Below, in pieces: positions 42,771 to 50,560 of a stretch of 64,000 nucleotides of DNA. A program made the position numbers and the translations under genes. Origin of the DNA: Oecophyllibacter saccharovorans (lineage in GTDB: Bacteria > Pseudomonadota > Alphaproteobacteria > Acetobacterales > Acetobacteraceae); contig NZ_CP038143.1 in NCBI RefSeq assembly GCF_006542375.1, forward strand, positions 806,001-870,000, written 5' to 3'. Below the pieces are notes generated by a model. The model had not been told where the DNA came from, made no database searches, and was given only the letters and a program-made list of their open reading frames with translations. Numbering within the stretch: the stretch's first letter is position 1; every line of letters begins with the position of its first letter.

Positions 42771-43346
42771 TTACAGGCCGCCCAGCAGGCCGTGGACGTC
42801 TTCACGGGTCTGCTTGCCGATGTTCTTCAGGTTCTTCACGTTCTGCTTCTGCTGCTCGCGGAACTGCTTGATCTGCTCACGCTGCTGCTGACCCATGTTG
42901 TGCAGGCGCTCTTCCTGCTCCTTGCGCAGGTTCTGCAGCTTCTGGCGCTCTTCTTCAGGCATGTTCTTGTACTTATCGGCCATGTTCTTGTACCTGTCCT
43001 GCACGGCCTGCAGACGCTTCTGCTGCGCATCGATACGCTGCTGCAGGCGGGCTTTGGCGCGCTCAGGAGCATTTTCGTATTTCTGCTTCAGGGCATCGAG
43101 CTTCTGCTGCTCATGCTGCTGGGCCTGCGTGTAGCTGTCCAGACGGTTCTGCAGCTTCTGGTTGAAGTTGTTCTCGGCATTGAGAACGTTCTGAGCGGCA
43201 TTGCCAACCGGGTTGGGCACAGTCGCCTGAACGGGCGGGGCCGCCTGAAGGCTCTGGGCAAAAGCGGGCAGGGCGCTGAAGGAAGCAGCCACCACAGCGG
43301 CGGGAAGAATAGTTGCGAACTTACGCGTGGTTTTCTTGATGGTCAT
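42771..43346 (-). CDS. Exported Gln-rich coiled-coil protein of unknown function
   Basis: The product has 191 residues from ATG 43346, with GAGG about ten bases upstream. A signal peptide ends at AFA (~30). Residues ~53-185 are almost entirely polar helix (Gln, Lys, Glu, Arg) with heptad spacing, including the repeated unit YKNMADKYKNMPEEE and runs such as QQQREQIKQFREQQKQ; there are no cysteines. This suggests a long periplasmic coiled coil, perhaps a chaperone-like or adhesive protein in the style of Spy/CpxP, though no LTxxQ motif is seen. I do not recognise the family. A strong terminator follows it. Confidence 0.75.
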   Translation of the reverse strand: MTIKKTTRKFATILPAAVVAASFSALPAFAQSLQAAPPVQATVPNPVGNAAQNVLNAENNFNQKLQNRLDSYTQAQQHEQQKLDALKQKYENAPERAKARLQQRIDAQQKRLQAVQDRYKNMADKYKNMPEEERQKLQNLRKEQEERLHNMGQQQREQIKQFREQQKQNVKNLKNIGKQTREDVHGLLGGL

Positions 43347-43557
43347 GATACGACAACCTCATAAATTAGGAATCTACATAAAAGACCCTAATCCCGAAAG
43401 ATGACCATAAAGTGACTGGAAAGTGTCGCAGAGATAAACCGGGAGGAAAGTTTTTCTTTACAGTATTTTCCAGCTCTCCCTGCCCTTCTGCCAGCTGCGA
43501 ACTATGACGGGCTTGTGCAGAAATAAGGCCGGTTCCTGCAATTTGTTGTTTATATGC

Positions 43558-43572
43558 CCTAAATTATTTAGG
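43558..43572. promoter_or_regulatory. Perfect 7-1-7 palindrome of unknown regulator
   Basis: CCTAAAT-T-ATTTAGG lies between the FNR-type gene and the coiled-coil gene, ~210 bases before the latter's start. The architecture is that of Fur-family or other dimer operators, but the arm sequence does not match a consensus I know. Confidence 0.45.
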
Positions 43573-43615
43573 TGCTTGGCCGCCGCTCAGGCGCAGAGTC
43601 GCCTTGGCTTTTCCC

Positions 43616-44590
43616 TTATGGGGCTGCGCATTTATGGGGCTGCGCATTGCCCGAAGGCAGGTGACCGCCTGCCAGCGCACGCAGCTTCTCGGGCTCGAGC
43701 AGACAGAAACGGTGGATACCCTCAAGGCGGATGAAATTCTCGCGCCTGAACTGCCCAAACTGGCGGCTGACCGTCTCAAGCGTCAGCCCCAGGTAATCGG
43801 CGATATCGCTGCGTGACATCGGCAGCCGGAACCAGGGCAGGCGCGCTGAGGGGGACAGGGGCTGCAGCCTGCCGCTGGCCTCAAGCAGGAAGCTTGCAAG
43901 CCGCTCGCGGGCTGTCTTGCGCCCGAGCAGCAGCAGCTGCCCCTGCAGACGCCGCACATCCAGCATGCAGGCCTGGCGCAGGCGCAGACTGAGTTCGGGA
44001 AAATCACGCGCCAGGTTTTCGACCACCTCAACCGGAAAGCGGCACAGCGTGGTCACAACCAGTGTTTCAGCTATGGCCGTTTCATCAATGCCACTCCTGA
44101 AACCCCGGCACGGCACGGAAGACGACACTGATGACGGTGACGGCAAGGGACTTGAAGAGCCGCTCGGACTGGTCAGGCCCGAATCACCCCCCTTCTGCAC
44201 AACGCGGTCTGCACCGAGACTGCCTGTACCCAGATTGCCTGCGCCAAGACTGGCCCCCAGCCCCAGGAAATCACCTGCCGTCTCAAAAGCGATGATCTGC
44301 TGGCGCCCATCAGGCAGCGTCGTGAAGAGCTTGATGCATCCTTCAATGATCACATGAATGTCCCCGGCACTGTTCCCGGTCGCGACGCTGCACCCTGCCG
44401 GACATCTGAACCGCTCGCACCACTGCGCCAGCCTTTGGCGACCCTCTGGCGGCAGGGCACCGCAAAGCGCGCTGCGCAGGCCGCCGCAGCCGGCACACTC
44501 CGTTTCTCCAAGCATTGCAGGCGCCCGCTTTGCCTTACGGTCCGTCTTCAGAGAGAAGGCCTTTCCGTCCAGCCTCGTCACATTTCCCAT
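43616..44590 (-). CDS. FNR-type Crp/Fnr transcription regulator with low-complexity insertion
   Basis: The product has 324 residues from ATG 44590, which has CGGAGGAAAA just upstream. The N-terminal ECAGCGGLRSALC (Cys32, Cys35, Cys43; C-x2-C-x7-C) and a later Cys183 in TLCRFPVEV match the four [4Fe-4S] ligands of alphaproteobacterial FnrL/FnrN oxygen sensors. The cyclic-nucleotide-type barrel includes IIEGCIKLFTTLPDGRQQI. The DNA-binding helix RSDIADYLGLTLETVSRQF keeps the E-x2-S-R contacts to TTGAT half sites. Residues ~112-168 are a Gly/Ser/Pro insertion breaking the sensor barrel, which makes it ~70 residues longer than relatives. A perfect FNR box lies in the gap toward ompW. Confidence 0.87.
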   Translation of the reverse strand: MGNVTRLDGKAFSLKTDRKAKRAPAMLGETECAGCGGLRSALCGALPPEGRQRLAQWCERFRCPAGCSVATGNSAGDIHVIIEGCIKLFTTLPDGRQQIIAFETAGDFLGLGASLGAGNLGTGSLGADRVVQKGGDSGLTSPSGSSSPLPSPSSVSSSVPCRGFRSGIDETAIAETLVVTTLCRFPVEVVENLARDFPELSLRLRQACMLDVRRLQGQLLLLGRKTARERLASFLLEASGRLQPLSPSARLPWFRLPMSRSDIADYLGLTLETVSRQFGQFRRENFIRLEGIHRFCLLEPEKLRALAGGHLPSGNAQPHKCAAP

Positions 44591-44774
44591 TTTTCCTCCG
44601 AGCGGGCCTAGCGCCGAACGGACTGCCAGAGACAGGCCAGAGACAGGATGACCTGATATCAGCGCCCGGTATCAGGGTTAGGGCCTCAGCCTCCGGAAGC
44701 AGCTCCGAAAAGCTGTGCAAAAATGCCACATTCTTCCTGTACAATAATCTGCACAGGCAGTTGTCATGCTTTTT

Positions 44775-44788
44775 TTGATCTAGATCAA
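44775..44788. promoter_or_regulatory. Perfect FNR box between the FNR-type gene and ompW
   Basis: TTGAT-CTAG-ATCAA equals the FNR/Anr consensus TTGAT-N4-ATCAA. Its centre (44781.5) lies ~43 bases before the likely ompW transcription start if CATAGA (44813-44818) is the -10, which fits class II activation. It could also act on the divergent fnr-type gene, whose start is 185 bases away. Confidence 0.75.
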
Positions 44789-44898
44789 GGAATTCTCGCA
44801 AGCAGGGTGGTTCATAGACCTCACTTCTTTCTTGTCGCTTTTCCGACGATTCCATTCTTATCTTGATTCTTGATCAAAACGCAGGATTTCCCGACGCC

Positions 44899-45876
44899 AT
44901 GAAGCGCCTCGTTCTCCGTACCGCCCTGACTGCCGCCCTCGGTTTCTCTGCTACGGCTGCCATGGCCCAGACCGCCCAGCCGGTTCCCGGCCAGGCCGTT
45001 GTCACCCAGCCTTACAGCGCTCAGTCCTATATCGGACAGCCCGTCGGTGCGCCGGGCGCGACTCGGGCCACCGTTGCTGCTACCACCAACATGCAGGCCG
45101 CGCCGGATCCGACCGTGCATCTCGCCCCGCCCAAAGGCCCCTGCGGCATCTTTGAAACCTGCGCCAGCACCAAGATCGGTCTCGGCAAGGGCGACTTCCT
45201 GGTCCGTCTCTCAGCGCTTGGCGCCATCACCAACAACACCAGCACCTCGGTAAACATCCAGGGCGGCGTCAACCCGACCGCGCTGAAGGGTCCCTACATT
45301 CCAGGCGCTTATATTCCGGGCACCAAGGGCACGGGCGGACGTCTGACGGCCACAAACCAGGTGATGCCGGAGCTGACGTTCGAATACTTCTTTACCGACC
45401 ATATCGCTCTTGACCTGATCGCCGCTTCCGAGCGCTTCGAAGCTAAGGCCCACAACACGCGCGCCAAATATTCCGGCCTCGACCCCAGCGGCAACCTGGA
45501 CGTGGGCAGCTTCTGGGCCCTGCCCCCCACCCTGACGGTCTCCTATCACTTCCTGCCGCATGAACGCTTCAACCCCTATGCGGGCGTCGGGCTGATGGTG
45601 GCCTTCTTCCACAACACCCATCCCGGCAAGAACCTGGGCGTCAACCAGCTCTTCAACCGCCTGAAGCTGCAGACCACCCCGGCTGTGGCCTTCGAGTTCG
45701 GCTTTGATTATCAGCTCGTCGGCAACTGGTTCCTGAATGTGGACGTCAAGCAGGCGCTTCTGCACACCAACATCTACCTGAACCGTCACATCAACAAGCT
45801 GACCAACGGTCCGGTGCATGCTCGTGACAGCATCAACCCGACGCTCGTCGGCATGGGTATCGAGTACCGCTTCTGA
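44899..45876 (+). CDS. OmpW-family outer membrane protein
   Basis: The product has 325 residues from ATG 44899 (MKRLVLRTAL); an upstream TTG frame has no signal-like start. The signal peptide ends at AMA (~23). A linker (~24-85) precedes the OmpW barrel: GDFLVRLSALGAI, PELTFEYFFTDHIALDLIA, SFWALPPTLTVSYHF, NPYAGVGLMVAFF, NWFLNVDVKQALLHT and the terminal IEYRF. OmpW forms an eight-stranded barrel thought to pass small hydrophobic compounds. The long N-terminal linker with CGIFETC is unusual and may be disulfide-bonded. The FNR box upstream suggests oxygen-dependent expression. Confidence 0.9.
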   Translation: MKRLVLRTALTAALGFSATAAMAQTAQPVPGQAVVTQPYSAQSYIGQPVGAPGATRATVAATTNMQAAPDPTVHLAPPKGPCGIFETCASTKIGLGKGDFLVRLSALGAITNNTSTSVNIQGGVNPTALKGPYIPGAYIPGTKGTGGRLTATNQVMPELTFEYFFTDHIALDLIAASERFEAKAHNTRAKYSGLDPSGNLDVGSFWALPPTLTVSYHFLPHERFNPYAGVGLMVAFFHNTHPGKNLGVNQLFNRLKLQTTPAVAFEFGFDYQLVGNWFLNVDVKQALLHTNIYLNRHINKLTNGPVHARDSINPTLVGMGIEYRF

Positions 45877-45909
45877 GCCGAAAAGGCTTTCAAACCGGTC
45901 TTGCCTTTA

Positions 45910-45948
45910 CCAAAAACGCCCCGTCCTGGCAGGACGGGGCGTTTTTGG
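45910..45948 (+). terminator. Intrinsic terminator of ompW
   Basis: An 18-base perfect stem (CCAAAAACGCCCCGTCCT with its complement) closes over a GGC loop and ends in a T-run; one of the strongest hairpins in the window. Confidence 0.9.
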
Positions 45949-46185
45949 TCTTTCCGGCTTTCTGAATCGGCTGTTCTTAAAATATTCTACACTGTCCCCC
46001 AAGCAGGTTTCAGGTCACAAGCATTCCGTTTCTGCCTCTCTTCGCTCGACCCTGCATCCTGCACGTCTGGAGCTGGACGCAAAAATAAGGTGACGCTGCG
46101 CGGGCACAGATTACAGAACCGTGACAGAGGCAGAGTGATGTGGCACAAGATGGCGGGCTGAAGAATTGCGCAGGACGATCAAAAC

Positions 46186-47331
46186 ATGACCGTTAACCGG
46201 CCCGTTTCCCATAAAACGGCCTTGACCGTGACGGCGCTTGTCGTGCTGGCCTGCCTCTTCTGGGGCGCATGGCACATTTTCCATGTCACGCCCTCTCCCA
46301 CACCGCCGCCGCCCCAGCTCACGCGCGACGGCGATTTCCTGCACGTGCGGCCAGGCAGCGCGCTGCAGAAAATCCTTCTCGTCGAACCCGTCCCCATGCT
46401 GAATCTGCCGCGCAAGGTACCCCTGCCGGCGCAACTGATCTCGCCGCCCGGCAAAAAGGTCAACCTGTACCCGCCCGTGCTGGGCAAAATTGTCTCGCTC
46501 AATGTCCGCCCAGGCCAGCTGGTCAGAAAAGGCGACGTCATGCTGACCCTGCTGCCCATTGACGGCGCGCAGGTGGTGGCCGATGCCCGCAAGGCCCAGG
46601 CCGAGCTGACACTTGCGCAGCAGAACTACCAGCGCGCCCGCGGCGTTCTGGCTGTAGGCGGCACGGCCCTGAAGGACCTGCAGGCTGCCCAGGCTGCCCT
46701 TGAGGAGGCGGAAGCGGAATACCAGCGCGCCCAACAGGCCATGGTGGCGATCGGGGCCCGTACGCACGGGCCTGACGCGCATATTCTTCCGGTCACTTCT
46801 CCCATCTCCGGCATCGTCAGCAATATCGGCGTGGGTGTCGGACAGAATGTCACCAATCTAGACCTGACCGGCCCGCTGCTGACTGTCACCGATCTCAGCG
46901 AGGTCTGGCTGAGTGCCAGCGTACCGCAGGACATGCTCGACCTCTTCCGCCCAGGCATGAAGCTTACCGCTGATTTCAGCGGCCATCACTGCGGCGGCCC
47001 CGTCATCGCCCAGGAACCGGCCCTGGCTGAAGATACGCGCCGGCTCAACATCTTTCTCGCCTGTCCCAATCCGGACAGTTCTCTGCGTCCGGGCGCCTTC
47101 ACCACCGCCCTGCTCAGCGTGCCTGAACGCAGTGTCGTCATGCTGCCCAAGACCTCGCTGCTGATGAGCAATGATCTGACAACCGTCTTTCTGGAAGTCG
47201 CCCCCAATACCTACCGGCGCCAGGTCGTCACCGTCAGCTATGATGAAGGCGATAACGTGCGGGTGCTGGCCGGGGTGTATAAAGGCGCGCGCGTGGTGGT
47301 GCGCGGCGCCATTCTTCTGAACGATTACTGA
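46186..47331 (+). CDS. Heavy-metal RND efflux periplasmic adaptor (CzcB/CusB-like)
   Basis: The product has 381 residues from ATG 46186. An N-terminal membrane segment (~13-32) anchors it. The lipoyl-like half-motif KVNLYPPVLGKIVSLNVRPG, the helical hairpin (~125-175, AQAELTLAQQNYQRAR) and the second half SPISGIVSNIGVGVGQNV identify a membrane-fusion protein. The barrel and C-terminal domain follow (VWLSASVPQDMLDLFRPG). It links the inner-membrane pump to the outer-membrane channel encoded downstream. No His-rich metal-binding extension is present. Confidence 0.9.
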   Translation: MTVNRPVSHKTALTVTALVVLACLFWGAWHIFHVTPSPTPPPPQLTRDGDFLHVRPGSALQKILLVEPVPMLNLPRKVPLPAQLISPPGKKVNLYPPVLGKIVSLNVRPGQLVRKGDVMLTLLPIDGAQVVADARKAQAELTLAQQNYQRARGVLAVGGTALKDLQAAQAALEEAEAEYQRAQQAMVAIGARTHGPDAHILPVTSPISGIVSNIGVGVGQNVTNLDLTGPLLTVTDLSEVWLSASVPQDMLDLFRPGMKLTADFSGHHCGGPVIAQEPALAEDTRRLNIFLACPNPDSSLRPGAFTTALLSVPERSVVMLPKTSLLMSNDLTTVFLEVAPNTYRRQVVTVSYDEGDNVRVLAGVYKGARVVVRGAILLNDY

Positions 47332-47428
47332 TATATCGCTGATACAGGCTTTAAGCAGGTTCCCCGCACCGCCCCGAAAGGCGCCGCAGCCGCAACCTTG
47401 AGCCCGGAAACGGAGACACTGGCAGGAC

Positions 47429-50400
47429 ATGCGCATCGCAGCTTTCATCACCTGGTGTTTTGAACGCCCGAAAGCCATCTTCTTCCTGAGCGTGCTGCTG
47501 CTTATGGGAGGGTGGGCCGCATGGCGCAATCTGCCGGTGGAAGCTTATCCCGATCTCGGCCCTGTCACGGTGATCATCACCACTCAGATGCCGGGCCTTG
47601 CCGCTGAGGAAATGGAGCAGCAGGTCACCATCCCGCTGGAGCGGGCTCTGGCCAGCGTTCCCAACGTGACTGAAAGCCGCTCCAGCAGCACGTTCGGCCT
47701 GTCGCTGATCACCCTGATCTTCCGTGACGGCACCAATGTGTTCCTGGCCCGCCAGCAGGTCCTGGCGCAGCTGGCCACCGTTCCGCTGAGCAACGGGGCC
47801 GAGCCGGAGCTGGGACCGATCTCGGGGCCAAGCGGGGAGATCTACCGCTACACCCTGGAATCGGACCAGGAAAACCTGATGGCGCTGTCAGATGCGCAAC
47901 GCTGGATCGTCATTCCGGCCCTGCAACGCGTTCCGGGCATTGTGGACGTGGCCAATTTCGGCGGGTTCACCAAGGAATACCAGCTGGTTCTCGCCCCCAA
48001 CGCCCTGGTGCGCTACGGCGTCAGCCTGCAGGACGTCATCAACGCGCTCAAGAACAGCAACACCGATGCTGGGGGCGGGCGTGTCTCGCGCGGCGAGCAA
48101 TCCTACATCATCCGCGGCATCGGGCTGCTGCACTCCCTTGACGACATGGGCAAGGTGGTCGTCACGCAGCACAATGGCGTGCCGGTCCTGATCCGCGACC
48201 TGGGGCGGGTTGAATTCGGCCACCAGATCCGCCAGGGCCTGGTCGGCAAGGACCGCAACCCCGACACGGTGGAGGGGGTGGTGACCATGCTGCGCGACGC
48301 CAATCCCTCGCAGGTTCTCAATGACCTCCATGCCACGGTCGAGAAGCTCCAGCACCGTCTGGCGCCCATGCACATGCGCATCGTGCCTTATCTGGACCGC
48401 GACAACCTTGTTCACGCCACGATCGAGAAGGTGGGCGAGACCATCACCGAAGGCGTGCTGCTGGTTCTGGTCATTCTGACCTTCTTTCTCGGCTCTCCCC
48501 GCTGCGCCGTGATCACGGCCCTCACCATTCCCTTCGCGCTCGCCGTGGCGTTTCTGCTCATGCAGGCCTTCAGCATGCCGGCCAACCTGTTCTCTCTCGG
48601 GGCCATTGATTTCGGCGTGATCGTGGATGGCGCCATCGTGGTTGCCGAATCCCTGCTGCGCCTGCGTGAAGATGAACCCGGCCAGCTGCTCAACAAGTCG
48701 CTGGCACTCGAGGTCACGTGCCGGGCCGGGCGGGCCATCTTCACCTCGACCATGATCATCATCGTTGCCTACAGCCCGCTGTTCGCCTTTCAGAACATCG
48801 AAGGCAAGCTGATGCATCCGATGGCCTTCACAGTCAGTTTCGCCCTGCTGGGGGCCCTGCTCTGCGCTCTCGCCCTTACGCCCACCCTGACCTATCTGGC
48901 ACTGCGCAAGCCCGGAAAGATCTGGCACAACAAGTTTCTCGACTGGGTCCAGAAGGCTTATCGCCACACGCTGGACCACTTCCTCAACCGTCCGCTGCCG
49001 ATCTATCTCGGCGCTGCAGGCGCGCTGGTGGCGGTCGTGTTTCTGGGCGCACGCACGGGACGGGAATTCATGCCCGATCTCGATGAGGGCGCGCTGTGGC
49101 TGCAGGTGCAGATGCCCACCGCCATCGCCCTCAATGACGCAGCGGAACTGGCCAACAAGCTACGCACCGTCGTCCGCTCCTTTCCTGAGACGTCCTATGC
49201 CGTCACCCAGCTTGGCCGCTCCGATGACGGCACTGATCCCTGGACGCCTTCGCATGTGGAAATGCCGGTCGGGCTGATCCCCTACAGCCAGTGGCCACGC
49301 GGCGAGACCAAGGAGATGATGGTCGAGCGACTGCATACGGCCCTGGCCGAGAAAGTGCCGGGCATCACTTTTGACATCACCCAGCCCATTCAGGACAGCA
49401 TCGACGACATGATGGCCGGCGCGCACAGCCCCCTGGTGCTGCGCGTCTACGGCGACGACTTTCAGGAACTGCGACGTCTGGGGCAGAAGATCGTCGACGT
49501 TCTGTGGAAAGTGCCGGGCACCACACAGGCCGACATCTATCAGGAGCCGCGCATTCCGCAGATCCAGATCACGGCTGACCGGCTGCGCGCCGCCCGCTAC
49601 GGCGTCAGCGTCAATGACATCGCCGATGTCGTGACCTACGCCATCGGCGACGGCCCGATCACCAGCGTGATGGACGGGCCCCGCATCTACAATGCCACCC
49701 TGCATGTCGGCCAGCCCACGCTCGACAACTTGCAAGCCTTGGGCCAGCTGCCGATCATGACGAGCGCCAAAACGGCCATTCCTCTTTCGGAAGTGGCTGA
49801 CATCCGGCTACACATGGGCGAAAGCAACATCGCCCACCAGCTGGGCGAGCGCCAGATCACCATTCAGGTCAGCAGCGGCAACCGCCCGATGTCGCAGTAT
49901 CTTGACGATGCGCGCGCGCGCATCGCCAAGGAGGTCAAGTATGATCCCGAAGCCTATCATCTGGAATGGGCCGGAACCTTCCAGCAGGAACAGCGCGCGC
50001 AGGACCGGTTGATCAAGGCGCTGGGCGTGGTGTTCCTGGTCATGATCGGCCTGCTCTACATGGAGTTCCACCAGCTCAGAATGGCTCTGCTCATTCTGGG
50101 CACCGTGCCCCTGGCGACCCTTGGCGGGCTGATCGCGCTTCATCTCCGACATGACACGCTCAACATCGCAACAGCCGTCGGGTTCATCGCCCTCTTCGGT
50201 GTGGCGATCCAGAACGGCATCATCATGCTTTCAAGCATCGGCCGCCACCGCCTGAGCGGCCGCGCCATTCACGAAGCCACCCTCAACGGTGCCGTCGAGC
50301 GCCTGCGGCCTGTCCTTACCACAGCGACCGTGGCGACAGCCGGCATGCTGCCAGCGGCCCTGGCAACGGGCATCGGCACCAATGTGCAGCGCGGCCTGGC

Positions 50401-50560
50401 AACGGTGGTGGTCGGCGGCCTTGGCATTGCCACCCTGCTTACCCTCTTCATCCTTCCCGTTCTCTATTGCCGGATGGAGGAATCCGTGGCCCGGCACATC
50501 CTGCGCAAAGAGGAAAAAATGAAGGCGCGCCAAGCACAGGCGGGAGGAGAATCAGCGTGA
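47429..50560 (+). CDS. Heavy-metal RND efflux pump, CzcA-type
   Basis: The product has 1043 residues from ATG 47429. It is the proton-driven inner-membrane pump of a tripartite metal exporter. The transmembrane segment IDFGVIVDGAIVVAES contains Asp394, Asp400 and Glu407, the exact spacing of the CzcA proton-relay residues D402, D408 and E415. This favours divalent cations (Co2+, Zn2+, Cd2+, Ni2+) over CusA-type Cu(I)/Ag(I), although the metal is inferred. The N-terminus (ERPKAIFFLSVLLLMGGW, LPVEAYPDL) and two periplasmic lobes are complete. The stop overlaps the start of the outer-membrane factor gene. Confidence 0.92.
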   Translation: MRIAAFITWCFERPKAIFFLSVLLLMGGWAAWRNLPVEAYPDLGPVTVIITTQMPGLAAEEMEQQVTIPLERALASVPNVTESRSSSTFGLSLITLIFRDGTNVFLARQQVLAQLATVPLSNGAEPELGPISGPSGEIYRYTLESDQENLMALSDAQRWIVIPALQRVPGIVDVANFGGFTKEYQLVLAPNALVRYGVSLQDVINALKNSNTDAGGGRVSRGEQSYIIRGIGLLHSLDDMGKVVVTQHNGVPVLIRDLGRVEFGHQIRQGLVGKDRNPDTVEGVVTMLRDANPSQVLNDLHATVEKLQHRLAPMHMRIVPYLDRDNLVHATIEKVGETITEGVLLVLVILTFFLGSPRCAVITALTIPFALAVAFLLMQAFSMPANLFSLGAIDFGVIVDGAIVVAESLLRLREDEPGQLLNKSLALEVTCRAGRAIFTSTMIIIVAYSPLFAFQNIEGKLMHPMAFTVSFALLGALLCALALTPTLTYLALRKPGKIWHNKFLDWVQKAYRHTLDHFLNRPLPIYLGAAGALVAVVFLGARTGREFMPDLDEGALWLQVQMPTAIALNDAAELANKLRTVVRSFPETSYAVTQLGRSDDGTDPWTPSHVEMPVGLIPYSQWPRGETKEMMVERLHTALAEKVPGITFDITQPIQDSIDDMMAGAHSPLVLRVYGDDFQELRRLGQKIVDVLWKVPGTTQADIYQEPRIPQIQITADRLRAARYGVSVNDIADVVTYAIGDGPITSVMDGPRIYNATLHVGQPTLDNLQALGQLPIMTSAKTAIPLSEVADIRLHMGESNIAHQLGERQITIQVSSGNRPMSQYLDDARARIAKEVKYDPEAYHLEWAGTFQQEQRAQDRLIKALGVVFLVMIGLLYMEFHQLRMALLILGTVPLATLGGLIALHLRHDTLNIATAVGFIALFGVAIQNGIIMLSSIGRHRLSGRAIHEATLNGAVERLRPVLTTATVATAGMLPAALATGIGTNVQRGLATVVVGGLGIATLLTLFILPVLYCRMEESVARHILRKEEKMKARQAQAGGESA

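Noticed and set aside
44863-44877. Second possible FNR site (TTGAT-TCTTG-ATCAA)
   Set aside because: The spacer is five bases instead of four, and the site would lie downstream of the expected ompW start.
47888-48979. Open frame of ~360 codons antisense to the RND pump
   Set aside because: It lies fully inside a clear CzcA-type gene and reads as His/Gln/Gly-rich low-quality sequence.
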